A stretch of 64,000 bases of DNA from Butyriboletus loyo (Eukaryota; Basidiomycota; Agaricomycetes; Boletales; Boletaceae), in assembly GCA_038093515.1 (NCBI GenBank), contig JBBPSI010000087.1, positions 33,356 to 97,355 of the forward strand, given 5' to 3'. This document shows, in pieces, positions 23,355 through 34,529 of the stretch; position 1 is the first letter of the stretch, and each line of letters opens with the position of its first letter. The position numbers and the translations under genes are program-made. The notes under the pieces are model-generated. The model saw only the letters and a program-made list of their open reading frames with translations. It made no database searches and had not been told where the DNA came from.

Positions 23355-24074
23355 ATGATCTCGTTCCCGACATCCAGCTGGCAGTCCTCCCTCGTCAAAA
23401 AGACGACAACTCGGCGACCCAGAAACGATGTAGATGACACCCATGGCCGTGTTGTTACCACCATCACTCCTCGTTTGTACCTCTCCGATCTCTACATAGC
23501 TCGAGCAGCAGGCACTTTAGAACGACTCGGCATCACGCACATCGTGTCCGCCGTCGAGCTAGATGTGCGCAAGGATTTCGGAGACAACGTGACAGTCATG
23601 CACGTTCCGATCCGCGACGAGGTGAACACCGACATTGCTCAATGGTTTGACAAAGTTGTCAAGTTTATTCAAGATGCGCTGGATGCTGATGAGAGAAACA
23701 AAGTCCTCGTGAGTGGGCATACGCTAGTTGAGCGTCATGTATCGATTCGAAGATGACATGAGTAGGTCCACTGTCTGCAGGGCATATCCCGCTCCGCTAC
23801 CCTCGTTTGTGCCTACTTGGTGGCCACAACGCCGATGCGAGCCACGGAAGCAATCGCGCATGTACGGGCGAAACGTGGCATAGTTTCGCCCAACGCCGGT
23901 TTCCGGCGTCAGCTAATCGCCTGGGAGCGCCAGTTCGATGACGCGAAGGCGAAGGCAGCAGAAGAGCGGCGGCGGAGAACCAGAAGTGCGAGTGTTTTCG
24001 GGGACGCCCTGTCAAAGTGGATGTGCAAGACCAAATCACGAAGCCTTTCGAAAAGGCGTTTGCACGAAACCTGA
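23355..24074 (+). CDS. dual-specificity protein phosphatase
   Basis: Removes phosphate from Tyr and Ser/Thr of protein substrates. Two exons, 23355-23708 and 23766-24074, split by a 57-nt intron, give 220 residues. The catalytic loop appears only after splicing: VHCLQGISRSATLVCAYL (HC-x5-R-S). The upstream aspartate/general-acid region is MHVPIRDEVNTDIAQWF. The strand TPRLYLSDLYIARAAGTLE is the usual DSP start. The C-terminal 50 residues are basic and coiled (AKAKAAEERRRRTRS). No MAP-kinase-binding domain is seen, so it is an atypical, small DSP. Confidence 0.88.
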
Positions 24075-24574
24075 GCTCAAGCGCTGATTGCTGAGCTGTG
24101 CATATGGACATTATTTTAAATGCAGACTTAATTGTGAACGACCAGAGCGGGCATGGTGCACAACAGTGTTCATGATATCCCCACGCAGACTCCCTTTCTC
24201 TAGAACGGTCTGATAATTCGTACCTCCTTACCTTAACCTACTCGTAGGCACTTGAAAGTTCCGTAACACCGACTACATCCGAAGCACGTATTATATAATA
24301 CACATCCTGACGCTGTTCACAACGAGCTCAGTGACTTGAGAGTCCTACAGCGAACACATACACTACGAGTCGGATGGACATTCCTTGAAAACACGCCGCG
24401 ACGCAACCATAATCTCTACGGAATTCACAAAGGAACATAGCCACGCAAGGAACGTGGCAACAAAGCGCGGACACCACCGCAGCCGGTCTCTTCAGAAACA
24501 CTTACAATCTCTCGCCGCTACCACAGAACTTATACCACTTCCTACACGGCTGAAGTCGCCTGCCCAATCTAAAA
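24075..24574. other. intergenic region, no gene seen
   Basis: These 500 bp lie between the phosphatase stop and the next start on the same strand. It is AT-rich around 24285-24300 (TATATAATA), possibly promoter sequence for the following gene. No repeat or open frame of note. Confidence 0.5.
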
Positions 24575-25894
24575 ATGCACACTAGACATTCTTCCAACTC
24601 TCCTCGCAAATCATCTCGCCACCCTTCCGCATCCTCCAACTCTGCCTTTGCCCATTCCACCCCTCTATCCACGCTTGATCAGGGCATCGCCGTTCCTTCC
24701 GGTGCACATTCTTTGGCCCATGAACTTGCATTCGCATTGATGCCCGATCCCGCCGGAGGCGCGTCGAGGCTATTGGCTGAAGAATTCGGTATCGAGTACG
24801 ATGCAGGTGCCGAAGGCATCGACGACGACTCCCTTACTAGACATAGCAACGGGGACGCTAATGCGGATGGTGTCCATGGAAAAGTCCTTGATAGTGGCGC
24901 CAGCTTGGCGGATGAGCTGGGTGAAAGCACTCCAGGGGGTAGTCTAGCAGCCGAGCTCGGCAGCGTCATGGACGACGAACTGTACGGTCAAGATGACGGT
25001 GGCACTGGCGACCAGAGCGACGTTGGTGGTGCCAGCGATGACGAAGATGACGACGCGATACGGCGTGCTGCGCTAGCCCAGGATGCCATGGAGGTTCTTG
25101 CACAGAACCTCGCCTCGACGGATAAGTTTCTTGCCCACCTGCGGGCCATCGACACGACCTTTACCCTCGAGAACCTCACAACTGATATGATCAGTGGAAT
25201 CAACGATGCTGTGCATGACCGCGAAGGGCAAGTGCGCGAACTCTTCTCACACGACCGCGACTTGAAGCGTATCGCCACGGAGGTAGGAGGCATGGATGTG
25301 CTTGGTGATCTTGATCCTCTTGAGCCATGTCTCTGTGAAGACGAGCCAGAGCGACAAGCCCAGGAGTCGTTCAAACTCGAGTCCGTCACAGAGGAGGAAG
25401 AGATCGTGGACGGAGAGTCGGTATATGCCCCCTCATTGCCCTCGTCTCCCAAAAAACCCTTTTTCGCACCCGCATCCACATCTACGTCCTCCCCGTCCTT
25501 CGCATCACTATCTTCGTCTAAACCTTTGAACAAGGCATCACAGCAGCCGCAGTCGTCCATATCCACTCTCAATGCTACTCTCCCATCGATGACGCATATG
25601 CGATCCCATACGGCGTCCTTCCTCGCATCGCTCACGATCATATCTGAGCAATCACAGGTGAATAGCGCAGCTACCGCTGATGCAGGACGCAAGATTCGTT
25701 CTGTGAAGAACCAACTTGCCAAGTGGAAGACAGAAACGGAAGGTGCGGAGAGGAGCCGGCTGAAGATCGAGAAGTGGGAGGCCGAGAGCGTTGGACGGAG
25801 AGACGGACGGGTGGTGGTAGATGAGCACATGAGAGCGTTTGCAAAGGCCATCTCGAGGGCGGGGACGAAGACGCAAGCCATAATGGCGCGATGA
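24575..25894 (+). CDS. unknown acidic protein with C-terminal coiled coil
   Basis: A single-exon frame of 439 residues, long enough that chance is unlikely. The N-terminus is Ser/His-rich. Residues about 45-75 read SLAHELAFALMPDP and LLAEEFGIEYD, a short amphipathic block echoed later by SLADELG and SLAAELG. An acidic region follows. A helical segment (RRAALAQDAMEVLAQNL to HDREGQVRELFSHD) has coiled-coil character. A Ser-rich linker comes next. The last 80 residues (MRSHTASFLASLTIISEQSQ, KIRSVKNQLAKWKTE) again look coiled. I know no family for it. The repeated xxLAxELG motif suggests a scaffolding role, which is speculation. A long frame on the opposite strand (24988-25914) is its shadow. Confidence 0.7.
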   Translation: MHTRHSSNSPRKSSRHPSASSNSAFAHSTPLSTLDQGIAVPSGAHSLAHELAFALMPDPAGGASRLLAEEFGIEYDAGAEGIDDDSLTRHSNGDANADGVHGKVLDSGASLADELGESTPGGSLAAELGSVMDDELYGQDDGGTGDQSDVGGASDDEDDDAIRRAALAQDAMEVLAQNLASTDKFLAHLRAIDTTFTLENLTTDMISGINDAVHDREGQVRELFSHDRDLKRIATEVGGMDVLGDLDPLEPCLCEDEPERQAQESFKLESVTEEEEIVDGESVYAPSLPSSPKKPFFAPASTSTSSPSFASLSSSKPLNKASQQPQSSISTLNATLPSMTHMRSHTASFLASLTIISEQSQVNSAATADAGRKIRSVKNQLAKWKTETEGAERSRLKIEKWEAESVGRRDGRVVVDEHMRAFAKAISRAGTKTQAIMAR

Positions 25895-26270
25895 GGGAGT
25901 GAAAGGGGGACCATCCTTGGTTGGATGGATCTGACTGTGCATGATGATTTTACCCCGCGTAGCTATTCGTACCCCCTCGCACATTTGCAGGTATACCAGT
26001 GCATACTATTCTTTTCGTTTTGTATCTTGTAGACTCGGCTGGAGGACTGCACATATATATCCCCTATCCGTGTACAAGTTGTTGTGATTGCTAGTTGCCA
26101 CCGAGAAACATGCTGTCCAGCCGAATTTATCGGGTAGAGACTAGTACTCGTCTTTCGAGGAAGTCGCCGATAGAGAGTCTGTTCCCGTGCAACGCTCAAC
26201 AAGCTTTCCCGCCGACGCCAACAACACAGAGACAAGGAATTATACCACGCCGTCGTTCGTTATTCAGAAG
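25895..26270. other. intergenic region, no gene seen
   Basis: These 376 bp separate two co-oriented genes. Upstream in-frame codons of MED4 reach back to an ATG at 26187, so part of this region could be coding if that start is used. Confidence 0.5.
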
Positions 26271-27093
26271 ATGGTCTCGTCGCAAGAGACTATGTCCATG
26301 ACGGACGCACTCACAGCACCACTCGCGACATTCACCACACTTTCCAGCACACTCTTTCAGTCCTTGTCTTGTCCACATCCACATGGCAAGCCCAGCATTG
26401 CTCCGCCACCCATCTCCGCTTTCGTTAGTGTTGAAGCGTCCCTCGCACACGCGCTGGCAGAAACAGCCTCGCACCAGAGACGACAAAATCGGATTGAGGA
26501 ACTCATCGCAGAGATCGGTGTACTTGAGGCAAGATGGCGCCAGATCGTGGAGCGTATCGAGCAAGGGAAGAGGGAACTGGAAGCGGTGGTTAGGGAGGGC
26601 GAGGAGAGAATCGAAGGAATACGACAGGCGAAAGAAGGTGAGCAGATATTTTCTACGTTGACCTGATGTCCAAGAGTACATGATCTATAGCGTCGATACC
26701 CTATCCCGAATTGCTCGCATACGCGCAATCGCTCAGTGCGTTCACGTCTGCCCCGCCGAACATGCCCGATCCGAATGCTCCGCTGAGCGCGATGCACGTT
26801 GCGCCTGTCCCCCTGTTCTTCCCGCCGTTCCCTAATGAAGAGAAGATGAGAAGGGGTAGATTGAATGTCGAAAAGCCTCTTGGAGGGCTCGGAGAGAGTC
26901 ACAGCGTGAAACGTGAGCACTCGTGTGATGGATTGATCGACCTGGGTTATATTTTCTCGCAGCCCGATCACCATCGCCCAAACCAACGCAAGCGACGCGC
27001 GATCGCGCAGTCGTTAACCCGTACCGACACGAAGTACGCACGCAAACGCAGACGGTCTTTGACCTGGACTTGGATCTCAACCCGGACTTGTGA
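26271..27093 (+). CDS. MED4: Mediator complex subunit MED4
   Basis: Middle-module subunit of Mediator, bridging activators and RNA polymerase II. Three exons. The intron after RQAKE is about 50 nt and joins to ASIPYPELLAYAQSLSAFTS, the hallmark MED4 motif, followed by APPNMPD. The second intron begins after SHSVK and leads to a tail ending VFDLDLDLNPDL, the usual acidic MED4 C-terminus, with stop at 27091-27093. The N-terminal 130 residues are helical and coiled (HQRRQNRIEELIAEIGVLEA). The predicted product is about 240 residues. Start choice: 26271 (MVSSQETMS) is favoured. An in-frame ATG at 26187 would add 28 residues of no clear family match. Confidence 0.88.
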
Positions 27094-27180
27094 AAATGAC
27101 TGTGATTACATAACTGTCGGATAATATTCGTCTAGCAGTGAATAGTTTTCTCCTTTGGTTTTTATTGCTTCAGTTATCAA

Positions 27181-28281
27181 ATGGCCGGCTATTTCTCGAA
27201 TCACTCCCAGTCTCAGACCCGCTTCGCTTCCCAGCAACCTCAGTCCAATCCGCCACTGTCCGCAACAACAACAACCCACCAAGACACTCCCAGACCCCGT
27301 CCCCCCACAAGCCGCCACTTCTCCACCTCTCTGGCAAACCGTGACCCCGAGCCTGCACTCACCAAACTCTCTGGCTCACCCCCCTCATCGGGCACGGTAC
27401 ACCCTCTACGGAACACGTATGTTCGTGCTCATACTCATCTCCCGTCTCCGTGCTTACTCTTTTCCCCGCCACGTTGATCAAAAACACCTCTAGTTGGATT
27501 TTCTGGTTCCGCCAGCAACATGCTCCAGGAAACAAGATCACAAATTACGAAGAGGGGATCAAAAAGGTCGCATCCTTTTCCTCTGTCAGTTTCTGTCAGT
27601 CACTCTGCTTCCATCCCCACTCAATCCTTCTTCCCAGGTTGAATCCTTTTGGTCCTTGTACACCCATATTTCCCCGCCATCTTCCCTCGTACCCACAACA
27701 GACTATCTCTTATTCCATGCCGGCGTGCGCCGCCCTGTCTGGGAAGATCCCCTCAACCATGCTGGCGGAAAATGGATTATCCGTCTGAGAAAGGGTGTTG
27801 CTGATCGTATTTGGGAGGACCTCGTATGTGGTGTCGTGGGTGATATGTTTGACGACTGTGGAAGGGGTCACAAGCTGGACGGTGACGATGATGGTAGCGA
27901 GAACGATGACGGCGAAGAGTGGCCAGAGATTTGTGGGTGCACAATCAGCGTCCGTCAGAGTGAGGATATCTTGTCTGTCTGGAATCGCGTCGAGGTGGAC
28001 ATGAAAGTACGTGAAAAGATCAGGTGGGTACAACGCCGTCACTCGTCTCTGTCAGAAGTTGGTGCTCCATAACTCATGCCATTGGACAGGGATACAATAC
28101 GTTTGGCTCTCAATTTACCTGCTTCTACGATAATGGAGTACAAATCAAACAATGGTACTTTGTTTCCTACTTCTTCCCAATATCATTGTCTAGTTAACTT
28201 CATGTACTCGATGCAGACTCGATGCAGGACAAGTCCTCATTTCGTAACTCTGCCATTGAACGCACGCATCCAGTTCCCTGA
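27181..28281 (+). CDS. eIF4E-family cap-binding protein, class II (4EHP-like)
   Basis: Binds the mRNA 5' cap; class II members usually repress or modulate translation. ATG 27181, stop 28279-28281, with four introns. The core reads HPLRNTWIFWFRQQ, then VESFWSLYTHI, DYLLFHAGVRRPVWEDPLN, GGKWIIRLRKGVADRIWEDL and SEDILSVWNR. It ends IRLALNLPASTIMEYKS. The cap-sandwich tryptophans and the dorsal-face W are visible. The first cap Trp region (WIFWF preceded by T) and the IMEYK end match 4EHP/eIF4E2 better than canonical eIF4E. The N-terminal 70 residues are disordered, rich in Ser, Pro, Gln. An acidic insert (DGDDDGSENDDGEE) lies before the last strands. Confidence 0.88.
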
Positions 28282-28616
28282 CTGACTGCCAAACCGTGGG
28301 GCTGAGTATCTGGTAGCCAGAGTTGACTAGGATTGCTTGGTAACGATCCGCTCTGTCTTTTGAACCCACTCAGTCATATGCGCGGACATGGTCACCGAAA
28401 ACAGATTGGAGTATGTCCGATATGTACATCTTTACGCTAGGCGGGAGGAGCACTCGCGGCGATGATGATCACAATCATTGACATTTTTCGAAGCCATATA
28501 GTCAGCAGTGAGCTGAGGGGTCACACATTGATAAGGGAATGATAGGAGATGATTTAACGAGAATACAACACAAGACGTAGCCCTTGAAGCTTGAAGTGGT
28601 CTTTGTATGGAACCGT
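28282..28616. other. convergent intergenic region, no gene seen
   Basis: These 335 bp lie between the stop codons of the eIF4E-like gene and the TMEM14 gene. Nothing recognisable. Confidence 0.5.
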
Positions 28617-29071
28617 TCAAGCGTACGCGTAAGTTCGCAGGTCATACAGAGTTTTGCCATAGTAGGCACCCGCGCCAGCGCTAGTCAATGCTAGAACGAC
28701 AGGGACAGGTCCCTTGGTGACACGAGGGAGTGAGGACATCAACAGAAGGGCGGAGGCACCTATTCGACAACACTGACAGTTAAAAAAAGCGACTTGGTAC
28801 ATAGCTGGCAGATAGCCTCACCCAGAGCGCACTCGATTCCATTAGGTGCACCCTTCTTGATTTGTTCTGCGCTCCAGATATAGAGCGCACCGACACTAGT
28901 GACATGGGATGGTGAATTGTCGGGCGGAGGGCTCACGCGAGAGCATGGAACCTACCCAATTCCAGCTATGAGGGAGGGAAGAGAACGCGTCCTCAGATAG
29001 CCCGTCAACCCGCCGGTGATGCACAAGGCCCCGACCGAGTACGCTGGGATGGCAGACTGCGGAACTGGCAT
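28617..29071 (-). CDS. TMEM14 family small membrane protein
   Basis: About 110 residues in three exons, from ATG 29071-29069 to the stop at 28617. The order is MPVPQSAIPAYSVGALCITG, then GGLTGYLRTRSLPSLIAGIG, then the VGALYIWSAEQIK exon, then ALLLMSSLPRVTKGPVP and the final helix SAGAGAYYGKTLYDL. Four hydrophobic Gly/Ala-rich helices and the YLRTRSLPSLIAG block identify the TMEM14/UPF0136 family. Animal TMEM14C takes part in mitochondrial porphyrin transport; whether this fungal member does is not known. Both introns have GT..AG ends and keep frame. Divergent from the methyltransferase, 222 bp apart. Confidence 0.88.
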
Positions 29072-29293
29072 GTCAGCTCTAGAGTGTAGGGCGAATTAGA
29101 ATAAGCTTGCCATGGTATACTGGATATTCAAGTAGGCTTACAGATGCAAGTTTGAATGGGAACGTCGTTTCAAGGTAGCAATGCGGTATAACACGGGCGT
29201 GTGATCACAATTGCAATATTACGCCACTCTTCATTAGTCACGACGAGGCACTAGCATCCAGGCTCATCTCAGCAGTGCTACCAGTAATATATC

Positions 29294-30362
29294 ATGCCGC
29301 CCCCCCAAAAGAACAAAGAATATGGCACTAAAGAATATTGGTGAGCCTACACAGAGCTTTCTTCCGTTTACAACCCCGATCATCCGCTCGAGCAGGGATT
29401 CGAGATACTCCCAGTGTGTCTCTACCCCGTAACTCGGAGCCTAACGGATTGCCTGACCGAGAGTGATAGAGAAGATCCAACTACATCTTTCGACTGGTTC
29501 AAATCCTATGCCGATCTCGCTGCCCATCTACGTCTCTTGATACCTAACAAGATGGCCAGGATATTGATGCTCGGATGCGGAAACTCCAAGTTCTCGGAAG
29601 AAGTAGGTAAATTGAAGCCCCAGCTTGCGGCGTTGACGCATGGTCATTAGATGTGGGAGGATGGCTACAGGAACATTGTCAATATTGACGTCCGTCTCGT
29701 CAAGTTGCCACCAACCATGGCCCTGTTTCCATTCTCACCATTTCACAGTATTCGGCGGTCATCATCGAACAGATGCGAGCGCGTCATGCCGAGTTGCGAC
29801 CAGATATGGAGTGTGCGTGCTGGTGTGATTTGGAGTTTACCTTGATCCTGTACGCATGACTTTGTTGCAGGGCACGAGATGGATGTCCGAGCGTTGTCGT
29901 TCAAGGATGCTTCTTTCGACATCGCAATCGATAAAGGTGGTGTCATTCTGCACGACATCTCTCTGAGCTTGATATAAACATACCCCCACAAAGGAACCAT
30001 GGATGCGATGATGACGTCGTCTACCGATGTTTGGGTCTGTGCATACCCAATGATGTTTTGAATACCAGGCTAAAGGGGTGTTAGGATCCTCCAGAAGATA
30101 TCATCAGGAACTGTACTGCAGAGGTATCCGAAGTGCTCAGGTGCATTTCGTCTCCCTCATATCCCGAGTGGCCGAAACATTTACCACATTCCTTGCCAGG
30201 GTCCTCCGACCATCCGGCACCTTTCTCTATGTCACGTTCGGTCAACCCCACTTCCGTCGAAGGTTTCTTACAGGTCCCCATTCTTCTGGAACCAGACTGG
30301 AAATAAAGGAGCTCGGGGAATCCTTCCATTATTATATGTATATCTTGCGTAAAGTGGCTTAG
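29294..30362 (+). CDS. SAM-dependent methyltransferase, METTL13/EEF1AKMT4 type
   Basis: Seven-beta-strand methyltransferase, probably modifying a lysine of translation factor eEF1A, as its closest relatives do. ATG 29294 (MPPPQKNKEYGTKEYW), stop 30360-30362. The exons join to give WDSRY, then FDWFKSYADLAAHLRLLIP. SAM motif I is ARILMLGCGNSKFSEEM, followed by GYRNIVNIDYSAVIIEQM. Motif post-II is DVRALSFKDASFDIAIDKG. The C-terminal half VLRVLRPSGTFLYVTFGQPH and HYYMYILRKVA is like EEF1AKMT4 rather than the two-domain METTL13. At least six introns interrupt it, so no single frame shows more than about 95 residues. Confidence 0.85.
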
Positions 30363-30446
30363 ATCGGGTGTCATGGAGGCTTGCAGAATCGTCTTTGAAT
30401 TAGAATCGCTGTAGACTGTGACTGGTGCGAGTCATGGATCGTCCTA

Positions 30447-31524
30447 CTACTGCAGCTCCAAGTCTGCCAACCGATACCTCCCCACAGAAATGTGAAAGCG
30501 AACAAACCCAGTCGCAAATTTCTTGAAACTCTCACAGGCTTCCGGGGATCCATCCAACATTTCCGCGGCTTTCTCGAAGAGATCTGCGGTCGTCTCCGCC
30601 AGCGCGTTCAATGCGTCCAACTTTGATGTCTGGTTGCATGCTGCAACTATAGATATCTGATTGGTCGTCTCGCCAGCCAGGTCTTCCTTGTAGAATGATA
30701 GTATATCGCTAAAACACGACACGGATAAAGCTTTGAATCTGCAGTTCAAATGCGAGGTACGCACTTTGCGTTATTAAAAAAGAGCTTCATTTCTGGCAAA
30801 GCCTGGATGTACTCCTTCACGGGGGTCTCGCGGGAGAATGCCATAATCGTAAAGGCCCCAGGAGCGGCGGTCATCATCCGCTGGTAGGTGGCATACTGTT
30901 GGGCAGCGCTAGAGATCTACCCATTGTCGTCAAGAATAAATACTGTGGGTATTTGAACGGTAATACCTGCATATCCTTGGTCTCGTGCTCCAGTAGACAA
31001 GCGGTCACAAAGTCCAAAGTCGCCGTGACAATGAGATTGGATGGTATGGGCTGAAATAACTCGGGCACTTGGTGCAGGAGGTCCGCGAGTGCCTCCAGGA
31101 CACCATTGCCGTGTGCTTGCCCGCGGACGAACCGTTCGTTGAATCGATATATATTGGTTACCTCCAGAGGGAAGCGCGTCATTGTATCGTCGACGAAAAC
31201 AATACATGCAGTATAGAGTGCAGCCCAGATTTGAGTAGGACGGTGAGGTAGATGTCCATAGGTTGTTGCTGTGTAAGTGACACCTTCGCGCAGGTACGTC
31301 CGCACGGACGGCGTACCGTCCATCAAGTATCCACGTCGAATGGCCTCGTCCATGCATTCTTGGTAAAGGACCTCATCGAACGGCGCGACTGAGTCGTACG
31401 AAACATTACAGCGCGCAAGAAACGCTGCGATAGTTCCCCGGACGTCCTGTATCTGGAAGAAAAAGCGTCAACCGAACGAGAACCGAGTCAATCGATTTGA
31501 AAACTTTGACTTTACCAGACTCAT
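30447..31524 (-). CDS. trichodiene-synthase-like sesquiterpene synthase
   Basis: Class I terpene cyclase acting on farnesyl diphosphate with Mg2+. ATG 31524-31522; exon 1 is only nine nucleotides (MSL), followed by an intron of about 60 nt to IQDVRGTIAAFLARCNVSYD. The aspartate-rich metal motif is CIVFVDDTMTRFP. The second metal motif NDILSFYKEDLAGE (NSE type) appears only after joining exons across the intron ending near 30716. The product is about 330 residues, somewhat shorter than ascomycete TRI5. The motif pair and spacing put it in the Pfam trichodiene-synthase family. Product chemistry cannot be predicted. No P450, acetyltransferase or transporter gene adjoins it, so a trichothecene cluster is not indicated. 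Confidence 0.88.
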
Positions 31525-32707
31525 CGAATAGTGGCACAATACTCCTCTGGAAGTAATGCCAATTCAGTCATTGTGCCGAGTCCCACGGACTTTTATGCTA
31601 GCTGCTATCCTCGTTCAAGTTTGGCCACTTGCAAGAGTAGAAGGATGTTACCAAATACCGTTGAAACCAAAATGGCTATTCAGCACCAAGGTACACTAAC
31701 TTGATTTCATTCAGGAAATATACAGAAGCGGACTCGGGGTGGATCCGGAACCTGTCATATGTTTATCACTGCAGTACAACCTCTTTGAGATTCTCCATGA
31801 GGCTTACTATAAATGATGGTTTCCTTCTTCCTTGTGGGATGACCATACAATGTTATACTTCGTAGACAGAACGCCACGTAAACGATGAGCACGAACTTCG
31901 TGTTTCGTGCAGTATATTATAGTATCTGACATGCCAGATGATCATCCAGGGGACCTCACAGTAGAACAGAGAGCATGGGTAGGCTTGTGGTGGCATCCAG
32001 TCATCGCGGATATGCTTGTGAGGTGCCAAAAATCTGACGAGCCGGTCACTAAATCAGTTATTCATCTCCAAAGGAAATAGTCCGGTGCAGTGTTGACAAA
32101 GGGGAATAAGTTTATGAGTTGAGCGATGGATGATACACGCCAAAGCTACTGCGACGTAGCCACGCTTCTTGTGGATCTGTATGGAGGAAGTGCCATTCGC
32201 CGGGTATTCATGTCATAGTGCTTCGTGTGGGCATTCCAAGTAAGACCCGTTATCGACAAGCCACAAATCTGTATAGCACATTGAATGCAACATGAAGATG
32301 ATTTCTGAATTTTCTATCAAAACCAAAAAAAGTTTGACAACAGTGTGATGTGAACTTTGACCTTGCCAGATACGCGTTGGATATTGAATCCGATGTACTG
32401 ACGCTGACCATCTATTCTCAGGGCATACGGACATTCTGGCACGCAGGATGATGGCTATGTCATTCTAGATTTAAATAAAAATGGATCATCAACGAGCAGA
32501 ATTTACCATTCGACTCGCAAGTCAGTGAGAAGCAAGGGTTCTCGAGAACCTTGCCCTTTGTCGTTATAGTTGTAGTTGCCCGCTCAGTGAGCTCCGGTAG
32601 GCCCAGACCCGTGATTGGTGTCTAGAAAACGTTTTCATTAATGCTAAGGCAAATGACCACAAGGGTCAACCTCGATTATGATTGGAAACATTACAAAACT
32701 ACCTTCG
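31525..32707. other. 1.18 kb intergenic region upstream of the terpene synthase
   Basis: No gene supported. A 49-codon frame at 31931-32080 (+) begins MPDDHPGDLTVEQRAWVGLW and looks faintly protein-like, but has no splice or domain support. The region is AT-rich, as expected for promoter sequence. Confidence 0.45.
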
Positions 32708-34371
32708 TCAGAATAAGAACTTGACATTTTTGTAAAATGCCAGCATAGGATTCTCCCCATTCCTGAGTCGCGTCTTGTCTAGGTCGCCATAGGTTTCCAT
32801 GAACTCTGCGTGGCTAAAAACGCTACTCCTTCTTTCTCCTACAGGCAGTCCACTCGCGGACTTGACACCATCAAACGAGGAGCGACGGGACGACGAAGAG
32901 AAGAAGTGGGAGTCAAGTGAAGGAGTGGATGTGTCAGAGGCGGAAGATGACAGACGCGCATGCCTCAGATCAAAGGGGTCATCGCCGGTACCAACCGGGT
33001 CTTCGATAATGCATTCGTACATGTCTCGCAGCTGGTCAAACGCGGTGGGGAATAAGATGTCGAAGTAACCCTGGCGAACGAAGATCGTTTTACACGGTAC
33101 CATTGTTCCGCGCACGCTCGTCTGTACAACGGGTGCATTTGCACCTGGCGCTGTATCAGGCAGAGCGGAAAAGTCCGTGAGAAGTAGACGATGTCGGGGG
33201 AAATGTGCGCGGAGCAGACGAAGAAGAGAGAGCTGGCGCGTGGGTATGTATTCCGGGGGCGATAGGTTCGGTGCGAAAGGAAGGGTGGCGTATACTCTTC
33301 TCAACGGGGAATTACGAAGGTACCATGGCAAATGGGGTTGGCGCTTTATGCGTCGACGAAGAGAGAGGAACGATGCGATAAGGGGGTCAGTGATTCTTGT
33401 GTAATACGGTACGAATTCGCCCCCCGAGTCAATGGCAACTAAACCCTGGAACGGCTCCAATGTACGAGTGTCATATCGTACGAGATCATGAGCGAAATTG
33501 TCCACTACTTCAGCAGCGAGGACATAACATGGTGCGTGTTCTGTCTTGGTCCAGGAGAAGACGCTTCGATGCTCTACGCTCACTGTGCGTTGGCCATGGC
33601 CTGCGCGACGTAAGCGGGTCCGTTGGGCTTTTGCGAGTGGGGCACTGATCTCAATGATAGTGTAGACTGTGCGATCATAGACTTCGGGATAGTGTGCACG
33701 AAGGTAATCGAGAATGTTCAACGCCAGAGTACCGTTTCCAGCTCCAAGTTCGTATATCTTGAAGTCTTCGTAAGGGAAGTATTTCAGGAGATATTCAGAC
33801 ACGAGACACTGAGCAATGGCTTGACCGTACCACGGCTGGATTGACTTTAAGAGTCGAAAGGACGATGAAGTGAGCCCACGCCCACCTTGAATAGCTCCGT
33901 AGGTGTATGCCAAATTTGCTTGCCGGGGCCATCTGGCTGTGACAAGCTGCCACATTCTACATAGCGGCGCGCGACAGCCGCCTCAAACTGTACCGTGTCT
34001 TTGAAGCTGCTGAAGCTGAACCCCTCATTTTCCTCTCCAGGCGCTGTGAAGATGGTAGCTTGCTTGGAGAAATAGCCATAGTGCGGATTGTAAAGTGCGT
34101 CTTCGATAAAGTCGCGTACGAGCATGCGGACGCGTGTCGGTGGGGTAGTAAAAGACTTGGCCGCATCATTGGAAGTGACAAGGGGATAGGAAAGGTATTC
34201 CGGGGGAACATCTGCAGAAAACACGACTTCAGGATTGAAGTTGAACTTGTCAGTTTTACGAGGTGGTGGTCTGTCTGTCCCAGGAATTGAAGAGGTCGCA
34301 AAATAAGCCTTGAGGTATTGTCGCCGTTGACAACAGTGCCGAGCAAGTTGCCTTAGCGTTGTCGGGAGCAT
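32708..34371 (-). CDS. NDUFAF7: NDUFAF7/MidA-type SAM methyltransferase, mitochondrial
   Basis: Complex I assembly factor family; human NDUFAF7 dimethylates an arginine of NDUFS2. The preferred start is ATG 34371-34369 (MLPTTLRQLARHCCQRRQYL), which gives an Arg-rich, acid-free presequence typical of mitochondrial import. The open frame extends upstream, but that would overlap the divergent promoter. One intron joins PTELFK to PWYGQAIAQCLVSEYL. SAM motif I is FKIYELGAGNGTLALNIL, and the DUF185 core includes YVLAAEVVDNFAHD. The first exon shows TRVRMLVRDFIEDALYNPHY, the usual family start. Predicted length is about 530 residues, longer than bacterial MidA because of a low-complexity region near residues 430-490. 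Divergent from MMS19, 158 bp apart. Confidence 0.82.
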
Positions 34372-34529
34372 GAGATGGGGCGTTGACGTCGAGCGGAACA
34401 GGAAAACTACACGCATTATTCCGACACACGATGTCAAGTTTCCGCTCACATCTGATCGGCTCTCCGTCAGATCCTCGACCAGCACTCGTATTATCCGACA
34501 TTTTGTCGTTCTAGATCTGCTCGACCGGG

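Noticed and set aside
24988..25914. 308-codon Ser-rich frame on the minus strand
   Set aside because: Shadow of the plus-strand unknown gene 24575-25894; its Ser/Ala-rich content is what antisense of an acidic coding region gives.
31931..32080. 49-codon frame MPDDHPGDLTVEQRAWVGLW..
   Set aside because: Too short and isolated, without splice partners.
30447..34371. Trichothecene-type biosynthetic cluster around the terpene synthase
   Set aside because: No P450, acetyltransferase, regulator or efflux gene adjoins; neighbours are housekeeping genes.
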